DNA of 64,000 nucleotides from Gynurincola endophyticus (GTDB lineage: Bacteria; Bacteroidota; Bacteroidia; Chitinophagales; Chitinophagaceae): assembly GCF_003991195.1 (NCBI RefSeq), contig NZ_RCWL01000008.1, positions 186,599-250,598 on the forward strand. The letters are read 5' to 3'. Numbering within the stretch: position 1 is the stretch's first letter; each line of letters opens with the position of its first letter. This document shows positions 1 through 8,759 of the stretch, piece by piece. The translations under genes were made by a program, and so were the position numbers. Under the pieces are notes generated by a model. It searched no databases. It had not been told where the DNA came from and worked only from the letters and a program-made list of their open reading frames with translations.

Positions 1-1
1 A

Positions 2-697
2 ATTGCATCATTTCCGTTATATCCGATTTCTGTGCGTAGTGAAGACCCTCCGGGAAAGAATTATATCATTCCTGATTTTATTATTTCGGTAGATGGAGAA
101 GATATTGAAGTGAGCCTGGCTAAACAACGCTCCACTTCTCTGTTCATTAACCAGAATTGGATGGATGCAGTAAAAAGCCAGTGTACCAAACAAGATAAAG
201 CAACCGGCCAATATTTAAAAAGTAAATTGCAAAGCGCCGAATGGTTTGTTTCAGCAATTCAGCAAAGAGAAAGCACTATGCTGAAAGTAATGAGAACCAT
301 CGTAAAGTGGCAATATGATTATTTTAGAGAAGGAGACATTTTGTTATTGAAGCCGATGATTCTAAAAAATATTGCGCAGGAAGTAGGGGTGGATATTTCA
401 ACTGTTTCACGTATTACTTCCAACAAATATGCTTCTACTCCTTTCGGAAATATCTTGTTAAAAGATTTGTTTTCTGAAGGACTGGCCAATCAGGAAGGCG
501 AAGTGATCAGTAATAAGATCGTTCAATCTGCATTGGAAGAAGCTATCGCCCAGGAAGATAAGGGCTCTCCTTTAACTGATCATCAATTGGCAGTAATTCT
601 TGCTAAAAAAGGTTATAAAATAGCGAGAAGAACTGTTGCAAAATATAGAGAATTACTTAGAATACCGACTGCTCAGATGAGAGCGTTATGGGGCTAA
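2..697 (+). CDS. rpoN: RNA polymerase sigma-54 factor RpoN, 3' part
   Basis: This is the C-terminal part of sigma-54, which directs core RNA polymerase to -24/-12 promoters and needs an activator ATPase to open them. The reading frame is open to the left edge, so the gene starts before the window and about 231 residues are visible. The segment VDISTVSRITSNKY is the helix-turn-helix region of the DNA-binding domain. ARRTVAKYRE near the C terminus matches the RpoN box (usual form ARRTVAKYRE) that reads the -24 element. A GTG codon at 32 lies inside the frame and is not the start. The next gene, 60 bases on, encodes an enhancer-binding response regulator, which fits a sigma-54 regulatory neighbourhood. 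The family assignment is very secure; only the N-terminal half is unseen. Confidence 0.96.
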   Translation: MASFPLYPISVRSEDPPGKNYIIPDFIISVDGEDIEVSLAKQRSTSLFINQNWMDAVKSQCTKQDKATGQYLKSKLQSAEWFVSAIQQRESTMLKVMRTIVKWQYDYFREGDILLLKPMILKNIAQEVGVDISTVSRITSNKYASTPFGNILLKDLFSEGLANQEGEVISNKIVQSALEEAIAQEDKGSPLTDHQLAVILAKKGYKIARRTVAKYRELLRIPTAQMRALWG

Positions 698-757
698 ACA
701 TGTGTGACGTTGACCCTCATAATTAAATAACCATATTGTATTAATAAAAATAATCAA

Positions 758-2275
758 ATGGCTAAAATATTAGTGATTGATGACGATAGGGACATTTGTG
801 TCCTGATGAACAAATTCTTGTCTAAACATGGCTACCATACACAGGAGTGTTTCAGTGGTAAAAAAGCCCTTGAAATGCTGGAAGAAAGTGATGACTTCAA
901 CCTGGTATTGTGTGATTATCGTTTGGATGGAATTGACGGTAATGAAATGCTTGAAAAAATTAAGCAGATACATCCGTCTTTACCGGTAATTATTATTACC
1001 GGCTATAACGATTTAAAGACTGCGGTTGAATTAATGAAGAAAGGAGCATTTGATTATGTTACCAAACCTTTACATCCTGAAGAGTTGCTTAAAACAATTC
1101 AACAGGCTATTCAATCGGCAGAACAGGAATCTGAATTTGTTCCTTCGCGCAATGAGCCGGCAGTAAATGCTACGCCGGTCGCCTCTGCTCAGCATACTTC
1201 CTCAAAAGAAAAACCTAAACATTCTTCTTTTACTGTAAGCGGTGAGTATATCTTTGGTACCAGTGCTGTTTTTCAACAGATTGTTGAACAGATTGCATTG
1301 GTTGCTCCAACCGATTATAGTGTTATCATCTATGGAGAAAGTGGTAGTGGTAAAGAAGCTATTGCGCAGGAAATTCATAAAAGAAGTAAAAGAAGCAATT
1401 ATCCTTTTGTGGCGATTGATTGCGGTGCCCTGTCGAAAGAACTGGCGGGTAGCGAATTATTCGGGCATGAGAAGGGGGCTTTTACCGGTGCCATCGGCCA
1501 GAAAGCCGGTAGTTTTGAACTGGCAAACGGAGGAACAATCTTTCTCGATGAAATTGCTAACCTGAGTTATGATATCCAGGTTTCGTTGTTAAGAGTAATT
1601 CAGGAAAGAAAAATGAGACGTGTTGGCGGAATCAAAGACATTCCCCTGGATGTAAGAATTATTATCGCTTCTAACGAGCGTTTATGGGATGCTGCTCAAA
1701 AAGGAAAATTCAGAGAAGATCTTTTTCACCGTTTTAATGAATTTACCATCGAAGTACCCCCGTTACGCAACAGAAGAGAAGATATCATGGTTTTTGCAAA
1801 ACACTTCCTTCAGAAAGCAAATGAAAGTTTAAATAAAAATATTGTCGGATTTTCTCCGAATGTAGAAGAAATACTTAAAAATTATGTATGGCATGGAAAT
1901 CTACGCGAACTGAGAAATGTTGTTAAAAGAGCCGCATTGTTAGCAATGGGTGATGTTGTAGATACTAAATCTTTACCATACGAGGTATTAAATTACCAGG
2001 CACAAAATGAGGAGCCTGTATCCGAACCCGTTCACCATCCGGTAGTGGAGCATTTTGCGCCTATTATAGAACCTCCGAAATCTAATTCTTTAAGCTATAA
2101 AAGACCTTTCGAAAATAGTTTGAAAGAAGCTTCTATTGATCTGGAATATGAGATGATATTGAAAGCTTTGAAGGAAACCAATTTTAATAAAAGCAAAGCT
2201 GCCAAACTATTGAATATCGATCGTAAAACCTTGTATAATAAGATTAAATTGTACCAGGATTTAAATAACCGTTAG
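758..2275 (+). CDS. sigma-54-dependent response regulator (NtrC family)
   Basis: This is a 505-residue cytoplasmic transcription activator of the NtrC type. Residues 1-120 are a receiver domain, with the acidic pocket at D8-D10, the phosphoacceptor at D53 in LCDYRLDG and the conserved lysine K103 in YVTKPL. Residues about 160-400 are the AAA+ sigma-54 interaction domain: Walker A GESGSGKE at 193-200, the GAFTGA sigma-54 loop at 240-245, and Walker B IFLDEI at 261-266. A Fis-type helix-turn-helix ends the protein (NFNKSKAAKLLNIDRKTLYN). A low-complexity linker at about 125-158 joins the first two domains. It follows rpoN and precedes two histidine kinases on the same strand, so one of them may be its partner; that pairing is inference. 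Target promoters cannot be read from the window. Confidence 0.95.
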   Translation: MAKILVIDDDRDICVLMNKFLSKHGYHTQECFSGKKALEMLEESDDFNLVLCDYRLDGIDGNEMLEKIKQIHPSLPVIIITGYNDLKTAVELMKKGAFDYVTKPLHPEELLKTIQQAIQSAEQESEFVPSRNEPAVNATPVASAQHTSSKEKPKHSSFTVSGEYIFGTSAVFQQIVEQIALVAPTDYSVIIYGESGSGKEAIAQEIHKRSKRSNYPFVAIDCGALSKELAGSELFGHEKGAFTGAIGQKAGSFELANGGTIFLDEIANLSYDIQVSLLRVIQERKMRRVGGIKDIPLDVRIIIASNERLWDAAQKGKFREDLFHRFNEFTIEVPPLRNRREDIMVFAKHFLQKANESLNKNIVGFSPNVEEILKNYVWHGNLRELRNVVKRAALLAMGDVVDTKSLPYEVLNYQAQNEEPVSEPVHHPVVEHFAPIIEPPKSNSLSYKRPFENSLKEASIDLEYEMILKALKETNFNKSKAAKLLNIDRKTLYNKIKLYQDLNNR

Positions 2276-2315
2276 CAGGAAGGAAAAATACAATAGCTGA
2301 ATTAGTTTATCATAT

Positions 2316-3935
2316 ATGAATATTGCTCCCAGACAGTTTCTTGAAAATGAATTATCACAAACTTCCCTCAGGGAGTTTAACAAAGGTGAAGGGTTTCCTT
2401 ATAATACTTTGCCGATCTGGCTTGAATTAGAAGAGGTTTCTGAAACAGGCGTATGGTACTGGGATTATCAAAATAAAATACAATACTGGTCGGATGGTTT
2501 CTATCGTTTTTTGAACAGAGAAAAGCATCAGGGAGCCATCTCAATTTTCGAAGCTTTTAAAAATGTGTCAATACATCCTGATGATATTGACACATTTTGT
2601 GCTGCAAGAGCGTTTGTGATTACTGAAAAGAAATCAATCACTCATGAATACCGCATTATTGAAGAGGATGGGAATATCCGTTATGTAAAAGCCCGGATTT
2701 CTGTTCAGCTCGATGATCATTCTAACATTAAATTTATTGTAGGCATTGAAAGTGATACTACCAAAACGCAACAGGCGATTCAGGAGTTGAAAGAGTATAA
2801 AAAGAATGTAACAGCGAATGAAACATTTTTACGTATCGGTAACTGGGAACTTGACATTAAAACCCGGAAAATCAGTTTATCTGACAGCCTGAAGAAATTG
2901 CTTAAATATCCTGATGCAGAAAATTCAGAGAATATAGATTTTAATGAATGGATTGCAAAACACGTTACTGCTGCAGATAGCCATCTGCCGTTAACCATTG
3001 AAGAGCGGCTAAAGAAGTTTCAGGGAGTTATTATCGATAGTGTTGCCATTATTGATAGCGAAGGCAATGAAATTAATGTGCAGGTACTGTGTAAGTTGAT
3101 GATGAATGACCGGGGTATGCCCGTTAAAGTCATTGGCACGATGAAAGATATTTCCGAATTAAAAGAGTCGGAAAGAAAACTGGAACTTAAAGTAGAAGAA
3201 TTAAATCGCTCTAACAGAGAGTTGGAAGAGTTTGCTTATATTGCTTCGCACGATTTACAGGAACCGATCCGCAAGCTGATTACTTTCAGCGAAAGAATAG
3301 AATCGGCATTCGGTGATGAGATTCCTCCAAATGCAATGATTTACCTTGAAAAAATGAGTAAGGCTGCATTTAACATGCGCACGTTGATTGAAAATTTGTT
3401 AGAGTTTTCAAGGGTAACCCGGGTAAAAACTAATTTTCAAAAATGTAGTTTGAAACAACTCTTTGAAGATGTATTACAGGATCTGGAATTAAAAATAGAG
3501 GAAACGAATGCTGAAATTGTTTATTCCGATTTGCCGGCAGCAGATGTGGTGCCTCATCAACTCAAACAACTGTTTCATAATTTGTTGGGAAATGCATTGA
3601 AGTTCAGAAAAAAGGAGGTTCCTTTAAAAGTAGAAGTGTCGCATTATGAGTTAACAACTGAAGAACTGAAAGAGAAGAAACTGAATATAAAAGTTCCCCA
3701 TTTTTGTATTGAAATCAAAGATAACGGAATCGGTTTTGAGCAAGAATATGAAGAAAAAGTATTTCAGGTATTTCAACGCTTAAACGGTAAGTCTGAATAT
3801 CCGGGAACAGGCATCGGTTTATCTATTTGCAGAAAAGTAATGAGTTTCCATAAAGGATTAATATATGTAAAAAGCCAGTTGGGAACTGGTAGTACTTTCT
3901 ATTTGATTTTCCCATATGAACAAGTTAAATTTTAG
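2316..3935 (+). CDS. PAS-domain sensor histidine kinase, soluble
   Basis: This 539-residue histidine kinase has no signal peptide or membrane segment, so it should sense a cytoplasmic cue. Two PAS-like regions are visible at about 37-150 (WYWDYQNKIQYWSDGFYRFL) and 165-285 (IGNWELDIKTRKISLS), each ending in a PAC-like stretch. A short coiled coil, about 282-305, leads into the dimerisation helix, with phosphoacceptor H312 in IASHDLQEPIRK. The ATPase domain shows an N box (HNLLGNALKFRK), a G1 box (DNGIGF) and a G2 box (PGTGIGLSICRK). It sits 40 bases after the NtrC-type regulator and 3 bases before a second kinase, so the three probably form one transcription unit. The ligand is unknown. Confidence 0.92.
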   Translation: MNIAPRQFLENELSQTSLREFNKGEGFPYNTLPIWLELEEVSETGVWYWDYQNKIQYWSDGFYRFLNREKHQGAISIFEAFKNVSIHPDDIDTFCAARAFVITEKKSITHEYRIIEEDGNIRYVKARISVQLDDHSNIKFIVGIESDTTKTQQAIQELKEYKKNVTANETFLRIGNWELDIKTRKISLSDSLKKLLKYPDAENSENIDFNEWIAKHVTAADSHLPLTIEERLKKFQGVIIDSVAIIDSEGNEINVQVLCKLMMNDRGMPVKVIGTMKDISELKESERKLELKVEELNRSNRELEEFAYIASHDLQEPIRKLITFSERIESAFGDEIPPNAMIYLEKMSKAAFNMRTLIENLLEFSRVTRVKTNFQKCSLKQLFEDVLQDLELKIEETNAEIVYSDLPAADVVPHQLKQLFHNLLGNALKFRKKEVPLKVEVSHYELTTEELKEKKLNIKVPHFCIEIKDNGIGFEQEYEEKVFQVFQRLNGKSEYPGTGIGLSICRKVMSFHKGLIYVKSQLGTGSTFYLIFPYEQVKF

Positions 3936-3938
3936 AGT

Positions 3939-5402
3939 ATGATTTTTTCTCGAACTGCCCCGGTACGTGTGCTGATTATTGATGATGATGAAGATGACTT
4001 TTTTTTAACGGAAAGTTTAATCAACTCTATTGATAGTGGCAACTTCATCGTAGAATGGTCATTTAATTATAAAGATGCTTATGAGTCAATCATACAAAAA
4101 AAGTATGACCTTTATTTTATTGATTATTACCTGGGTGCAAAAACCGGACTGGATTTGTTACGGGAAGCGAAACTGGCCGGTTGTGATGAACCGATGATTT
4201 TATTAACCGGTAAAGGAAACCGAACGGTGGATATTGATGCTATGCGTTCAGGAGCGGCAGATTATCTGGTGAAAGCAGACTTGAATTTAGAATTGATTGA
4301 ACGTTCTATCAGGTATTCATTAGAGAATGGACGCATAATGAAAACGCTTAAAATGAATGAGCTGAGATACCGTTCAATATTTGAAAATACAAAGGATGCT
4401 ATTTTTCTTGCTAACAAAGATTTATACTTCAGCATATTTAATCAATCGACGAGCGCTATTTTAAAATGTGGTCCTGATGAATTAGTACATAAGAGTTTTT
4501 ACGATTTGATTATTAAGGAGGAAGATAAAGTACGGCTAAAAGAAGCACTGACGGGTAATAATAGTATCAAAGATTTTGAAGTAATCATTCAAAACAAAGA
4601 CGGGGAAGAAATCTATACGGTTTTCTCCTGTCATAAAATTGATGAAGTTTCGGATACAAATTATTATCAGGCAATTTTGCATGATATCAGTTTTATCAAG
4701 AAAGCAGAGAAAGCGCTTGTGTTAACTGAAAAATTAGCGGCCACTGACCGGTTGGCACGTACACTGGCACATGAAATCAGAAATCCTTTAACGAATATTC
4801 ATTTGTCGCTGGATCATTTATCGCAAATGGGTGCTGATGAAGAAATTTCTACTTATTATGATATCATGAACAGAAGTGCCGGACGTATTGGTTCAATTAT
4901 TTCTGAGTTGCTGGATACTGCATTGCCCACACAAATTGTATTTAAGAATAATATTTTGCAGGAAGTGATGGAGGAAAGTGTATTGGCTGCAAAGGATAGA
5001 ATTCAGCTGAAGAAGTTAAAACTGATGATGGAGTTGCCGGAAGATAATATTCTCATTTCGGCAGATAAAGAAAAGTTGAAAATAGCATTTCTGAATATCA
5101 TCATTAATGCGGTAGAAGCGATGGAAGAAGGTAATGGTATATTGCAACTCAAGGCGGTACCTTTGCCGAATCAAACGGTTGAGGTATATATTAAAGACAA
5201 TGGAATGGGAATTCCGCAGGAATATCTTGCCCGTTTGTTTGAGCCGTATTTTACAGCTAAAAAAAGTGGATTGGGTTTAGGCTTAGCCGCTACATTGAAT
5301 ATATTGCAGGGCCATAAAGCATCTATTGATGTGAAATCTGTTCTGCAAGAAGGAACGGTGTTTTGTATAACACTCCACACCTGCGAATCATTTGAAAATT
5401 AA
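3939..5402 (+). CDS. receiver-PAS-histidine kinase
   Basis: This 487-residue protein has a receiver domain at its N terminus, then a PAS domain and a kinase core, the reverse of the usual hybrid-kinase order. The receiver (about 8-125) has D16/D17, phosphoacceptor D62 in YFIDYYLG and K112. PAS spans about 142-255. The HisKA motif TLAHEIRNPLTNIH carries H278. The ATPase domain has FLNIIINAVEAMEEG, DNGMGIP and GLGLGLAATLN. There is no membrane segment. It starts 3 bases after the preceding kinase, which indicates translational coupling. Such proteins can act as phosphorylation-controlled kinases, taking signal from another kinase through the receiver; whether its upstream neighbour does this is inference. 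Confidence 0.92.
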   Translation: MIFSRTAPVRVLIIDDDEDDFFLTESLINSIDSGNFIVEWSFNYKDAYESIIQKKYDLYFIDYYLGAKTGLDLLREAKLAGCDEPMILLTGKGNRTVDIDAMRSGAADYLVKADLNLELIERSIRYSLENGRIMKTLKMNELRYRSIFENTKDAIFLANKDLYFSIFNQSTSAILKCGPDELVHKSFYDLIIKEEDKVRLKEALTGNNSIKDFEVIIQNKDGEEIYTVFSCHKIDEVSDTNYYQAILHDISFIKKAEKALVLTEKLAATDRLARTLAHEIRNPLTNIHLSLDHLSQMGADEEISTYYDIMNRSAGRIGSIISELLDTALPTQIVFKNNILQEVMEESVLAAKDRIQLKKLKLMMELPEDNILISADKEKLKIAFLNIIINAVEAMEEGNGILQLKAVPLPNQTVEVYIKDNGMGIPQEYLARLFEPYFTAKKSGLGLGLAATLNILQGHKASIDVKSVLQEGTVFCITLHTCESFEN

Positions 5403-5435
5403 TTATTCCAGATCTGTTTAGATCTCACATATTTT

Positions 5436-5472
5436 AAAGAGCAATGATGCGCTTCGCATCATTGCTCTTTTC
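5436..5472. terminator. bidirectional rho-independent terminator
   Basis: A 16-bp perfect stem (5436-5451 with 5455-5470) and a 3-base loop begins with AAAGAGCAATG and ends with CATTGCTCTTT. It lies between the convergent ends of the kinase gene (5402, +) and the BrkB-family gene (5474, -), and A/T tracts on both sides suit termination in both directions. Confidence 0.88.
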
Positions 5473-5473
5473 T

Positions 5474-6397
5474 TTATGATAAAGGTCTTATTACTTCTCT
5501 TTCTATTTCTTTCTGTTCTACCAATACTGCTGTTTTTTTCGGAATAATCTTTTTACCTCTTTCCATTGTATAACACTTTGTGAAAGCTGCTCCGAAGTAT
5601 AAAATAATAGAAGAGTAGTACACCCAGGTTAACAGAATAACAATAGAGGAAGCTGCTCCATATGTGTTGTTAAAAGAAGAATTTTTAATATAAAGTCCGA
5701 TAGCGAATTTGCCGATAAGGAAAAGAATTGCTGTGAATATAGCTCCCATCATTACTTCTTTCCAGCCCACTTTTGCATCAGGCAGTATTTTGAAAATAAT
5801 GATAAAGAGAATAGAGATAATGATAAACGGAATTAATAAATTCAATGCAGATGCAAAAAATAGAGTAGTGTCGGGAAAATAATTCATCAATCTATCGTAA
5901 ACAACATCTAATAATGTAGATAAAATAAGCGAAACGAGTAAAATGAACCCAATAGAGATAATCAGTGAGAAAGATAAAAGTCTGTTGAAAATAAACTTTA
6001 ACCAGCCTTTCTGTGGTTTTGCTTTCACACTCCAGATAGTGTTGATTGAGTCCTGAATTTCTGTAAACACTCCACTTGCACCAAATAAGAGAATAATAAT
6101 TCCTAATGTTAAACCGGTTCCGGTCATTCTGGTATTTTCAATATTCTGAATGATATTCTGTACCTGTATAGCAGCATTCTCTCCGATAATTTCAAATAAT
6201 TCTTCATAAACTTCCCCTCTAACGGCTTCACGACCATAGAAAATTCCGGCCAGAGAAATAATGATAATTAACAGAGGTCCCAGTGAGAATATTGTATAAT
6301 ACGACAAAGAAGCGCATAGTTTCATGCCCTTGGTGTCCATAAATAATATAGCTGCTTCTTTAACTGATCTGAAGAATGTTTTAACTTTCATACGCAT
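5474..6397 (-). CDS. YihY/BrkB-family inner membrane protein
   Basis: This is a polytopic membrane protein of the YihY/virulence factor BrkB family, a family whose biochemical role is still poorly defined. About six hydrophobic segments are visible, including ASLSYYTIFSLGPLLIIII near the N terminus and IVILLTWVYYSSIILYFGAA near the C terminus; both are typical of the family. The longest frame begins at a TTG at 6430, but that codon is next to the terminator of the upstream gene. The ATG at 6397 (MRMKVKTFF) or 6391 is a better start, giving about 307 residues. It is transcribed away from the DUF4142 lipoprotein gene behind a terminator, so it probably has its own promoter. The old label ribonuclease BN is not supported for this family. 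Confidence 0.88.
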   Translation of the reverse strand: MRMKVKTFFRSVKEAAILFMDTKGMKLCASLSYYTIFSLGPLLIIIISLAGIFYGREAVRGEVYEELFEIIGENAAIQVQNIIQNIENTRMTGTGLTLGIIILLFGASGVFTEIQDSINTIWSVKAKPQKGWLKFIFNRLLSFSLIISIGFILLVSLILSTLLDVVYDRLMNYFPDTTLFFASALNLLIPFIIISILFIIIFKILPDAKVGWKEVMMGAIFTAILFLIGKFAIGLYIKNSSFNNTYGAASSIVILLTWVYYSSIILYFGAAFTKCYTMERGKKIIPKKTAVLVEQKEIEREVIRPLS

Positions 6398-6430
6398 ATT
6401 ATTTTGTACTAAAACTTCTATACCAGGCAA

Positions 6431-6456
6431 AAAGAAAGGCTGGTAGAAACCAGCCT
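6431..6456 (-). terminator. terminator of the DUF4142 gene
   Basis: An 8-bp stem, AGGCTGGT (6437-6444) with ACCAGCCT (6449-6456), has a 4-base loop and is followed on the - strand by a T-rich run. It lies just downstream of the stop at 6493. Confidence 0.75.
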
Positions 6457-6492
6457 CGAAAAGTCCAATGTGTGCCTTATGAAAAACAAAGT

Positions 6493-7068
6493 TTACTTAA
6501 ATGTTGCTTCTAATGCAGCAATTTTATCGTAATGTGTTCTTAATTTTGTTAGTGTGTTAGTGATATAATCTCTAACATCCGGATCGGTAGTTGAATTCAG
6601 TTTAGATTCCAGATCCTGAATATCATCTTTGTGATCTTTTGCTAATTTTGAAATGAAATCTTTATCGAATTTATCCGCTTTCACTTCATTCCATTTTTTG
6701 CTTTCTTCCAAGGCATCTTCAGTAGGGGAAGTTGGAATACTCACTCCTTTTGCTGTTGCAACTTGTTTAAGTTGAGCCAGGTTAGCCTCATGATCTGTTA
6801 CAATTGCATTGGCAATTTCTTTTACCTGTGCATTATTACTTCTGGATACAGCAACTTTAGCAGCTTCGATGTCTTTATAGTTTTCATTAGTTTCATCTAC
6901 TAAGAATTGTGCCGTTTTTTCAGCTTCCTGGTCATTAAACTTAGCATCATTCTTATCTTCTGCTATTTCCTGAGTATCCTTATCTTCACGATTGGCGTTG
7001 TTACCACAGCTAACCATTAAACTTCCTGCTAATACTAATGTCAAAAAATTATAAGTTACTCTTTTCAT
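6493..7068 (-). CDS. DUF4142-domain lipoprotein
   Basis: This is a predicted exported lipoprotein of 191 residues. The start at 7068 (MKRVTYNFLTLVLAG) gives a short basic N region, a hydrophobic core and the lipobox SLMVSCG; the longer frame opens with a GTG at 7089. After a charged, low-complexity linker (NREDKDTQEIAEDKNDAK), the rest is a helical DUF4142/ferritin-like bundle, recognisable from the pattern EIANAIVTDHEANLAQLKQVA and DHKDDIQDLE. DUF4142 proteins are common in envelope stress contexts but have no agreed biochemical role. The gene has its own terminator, and the upstream region is shared divergently with an unknown gene at 7423. Confidence 0.85.
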   Translation of the reverse strand: MKRVTYNFLTLVLAGSLMVSCGNNANREDKDTQEIAEDKNDAKFNDQEAEKTAQFLVDETNENYKDIEAAKVAVSRSNNAQVKEIANAIVTDHEANLAQLKQVATAKGVSIPTSPTEDALEESKKWNEVKADKFDKDFISKLAKDHKDDIQDLESKLNSTTDPDVRDYITNTLTKLRTHYDKIAALEATFK

Positions 7069-7422
7069 AGATAAGTTTTTTAGTTTCACTATATACCTAC
7101 AAAAATGCGTACCAAAAATGAAAGATGATGTTTGAGCTTCTTTTTCTGTTAATAGAAATAAATGACTATTAATTTGTTATTTACTGAAAATCAGTTCTTT
7201 GTTTCTTTATTGTCAAAATCGGCATAAATTTTTCATTTGCAATTCATTAACAATTACTGCTCGGAGGCGTAAAAAAATTGTTTAATTTCAGATAGCTGAT
7301 TTATTTACTCTCTTGTAATTATGTGGTTGCATTGCGGATGTATGTCAACTATCTTCATTGTATGTTGCTTATGGTTCGATATTTATAGTGTATATATTTT
7401 ATCATCACCCAACTTTTAAGAC
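7069..7422. other. divergent intergenic region, 354 bp
   Basis: AT-rich spacer between a - strand lipoprotein gene and a + strand unknown gene. It must hold both promoters, but I could not pick out a convincing -7/-33 pair. No RNA gene or repeat was recognised. Confidence 0.5.
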
Positions 7423-7899
7423 ATGATTAAAAATATTTATGTCTCAATAGAGGATCAATCTTTTCAAATTGAAGTATCAGAAATGGAACACCCGGTTCAA
7501 TCGATGTTTCATGTTGCATTTGATTATGGGTATGAAAATATTTTCTATAAATCAGTTGATCATGGTGACTGGATTGAGCAGGATATCGGGCAAACTTCTA
7601 TTGCTACCTGCATCGGAAATATTATTGAACAACATTATCAATTAGAAGACTGGGAAAAACCACTGACCTATGTGGAAGCCGATTCTAATTACGGTCTTCT
7701 CAATTTTTATTATTACAAGTTTAAGTCTTCAGGGTTTTCATTATATGAGATATATGCCTTGAATAAACGTTATATGTTTAGCATCGTTTCTTTACAGAAT
7801 AAAGCATGGGAGTTACATAAGATGCCTGGTTCTTATTGGAATTATCCCGAATATTTTGTAGAAATCATACCCGAAATTATTGTCAGAGAAAATCTTTAA
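7423..7899 (+). CDS. uncharacterised acidic protein, 158 aa
   Basis: I do not recognise this protein. It has 158 residues, no signal peptide and no membrane segment, and is acidic and rich in aromatic residues (for example LLNFYYYKFKSSGFSLYEIYALNKRYMF, which spans residues about 91-118). The alternating pattern suggests a small alpha/beta or beta-rich cytoplasmic fold. Codon use and AT content resemble those of neighbouring genes. It stands alone: a 354-bp spacer precedes it and about 300 bp of AT-rich DNA follows. The ATG at 7423 is the only sensible start. No function is proposed. Confidence 0.7.
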   Translation: MIKNIYVSIEDQSFQIEVSEMEHPVQSMFHVAFDYGYENIFYKSVDHGDWIEQDIGQTSIATCIGNIIEQHYQLEDWEKPLTYVEADSNYGLLNFYYYKFKSSGFSLYEIYALNKRYMFSIVSLQNKAWELHKMPGSYWNYPEYFVEIIPEIIVRENL

Positions 7900-8198
7900 T
7901 TCTTTATGGTTGATTTATTTCACATATTATAATATAATATGTGCATAAGCTTCTTCTTTTTTACTCACATCTTGTATCTTATCAATTTTAATTTTTGTTT
8001 GCATCTTATTTATTTACTGCAAAAAACTGATTTGTTAATTGCATGTAAACAGTACGTTTAAACGATAAATTTTAATGCTTATGAATTGCTTTAAGTATAT
8101 GCCGAAACTGTTTGTTTTTTAATTGTTTAAGCACGTTCTTAAATAATTATGTAATGATTTTTAGTATTTGATTTCCATGAGGAATAAGCTCTACATGC
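7900..8198. other. AT-rich intergenic region
   Basis: About 300 bases of very AT-rich DNA with homopolymer T runs between two unknown genes. A small inverted repeat (CATATTATAATATAATATG, 7922-7940) follows the first gene and may help end its transcript. Nothing else was recognised. Confidence 0.4.
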
Positions 8199-8759
8199 AT
8201 GTTTTTAATAAATGGGCAAAGACTTTGCATTATTACAGAAAAATGCCTTCATATGATTTCTAATACTGATTTTGATTTCGTCAATAGTTGTATTGGGAAG
8301 TTTGAAACTGCAACTTTTTTCAATGACGATTATTCAACTTGCAAGGTTCCCAATTTATTATGCAAGGTGAAGCTATTGGAACGTAACGGTAATCTGATAG
8401 CGGTTATTCCCTATGTTCCCATCAACGATGAAGATGTGAATACTTTTATGCATGGTACCATTCAGTTTTATAAAAAGAATTCGCTATTTTACATTAGTTT
8501 GAGTGGCATCGGCAGGGTAATGAAAAAAGAAAACTATCCCCATTACTTTGAGCATTTAGCGAGCAAACTTAAATCTCCTCTTTTAGGACGTGAAATTCTG
8601 CTCACCTTTACCATTAATGAAATTAACTACGTTGAGGTAAAGTCTAAACCAATCACTTTGATGGAAAAGTTTGTGAAACTGGTATTTAAAGTGTTTAATC
8701 AAAATCCGCCTCACTATAGAACTAAAAATATACACTCTGTTCATTACAATTGGGGATAA
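8199..8759 (+). CDS. uncharacterised protein, possible flavin-type split barrel
   Basis: This protein of up to 186 residues is not securely recognised. Its middle (NGNLIAVIPYVPINDEDVN, then GTIQFYKKNSLFYISLSGIG and an EHLASKL helix) resembles the small split-barrel fold of pyridoxamine-phosphate-oxidase-like and general-stress FMN proteins, but I see no clear flavin-binding signature, so this is a weak structural guess. Starts at 8199 or at the ATG at 8253 (MISNTDFDFV) are both possible; the first 18 residues look unlike a folded domain. It overlaps the start of the next gene by about 10 bases, suggesting coupling with an AsmA-like membrane protein. Confidence 0.6.
   Translation: MFLINGQRLCIITEKCLHMISNTDFDFVNSCIGKFETATFFNDDYSTCKVPNLLCKVKLLERNGNLIAVIPYVPINDEDVNTFMHGTIQFYKKNSLFYISLSGIGRVMKKENYPHYFEHLASKLKSPLLGREILLTFTINEINYVEVKSKPITLMEKFVKLVFKVFNQNPPHYRTKNIHSVHYNWG

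Noticed and set aside
5474-6397. Naming the BrkB-family protein as ribonuclease BN
   Set aside because: That name comes from an old misassignment; the sequence is a polytopic membrane protein without nuclease motifs.
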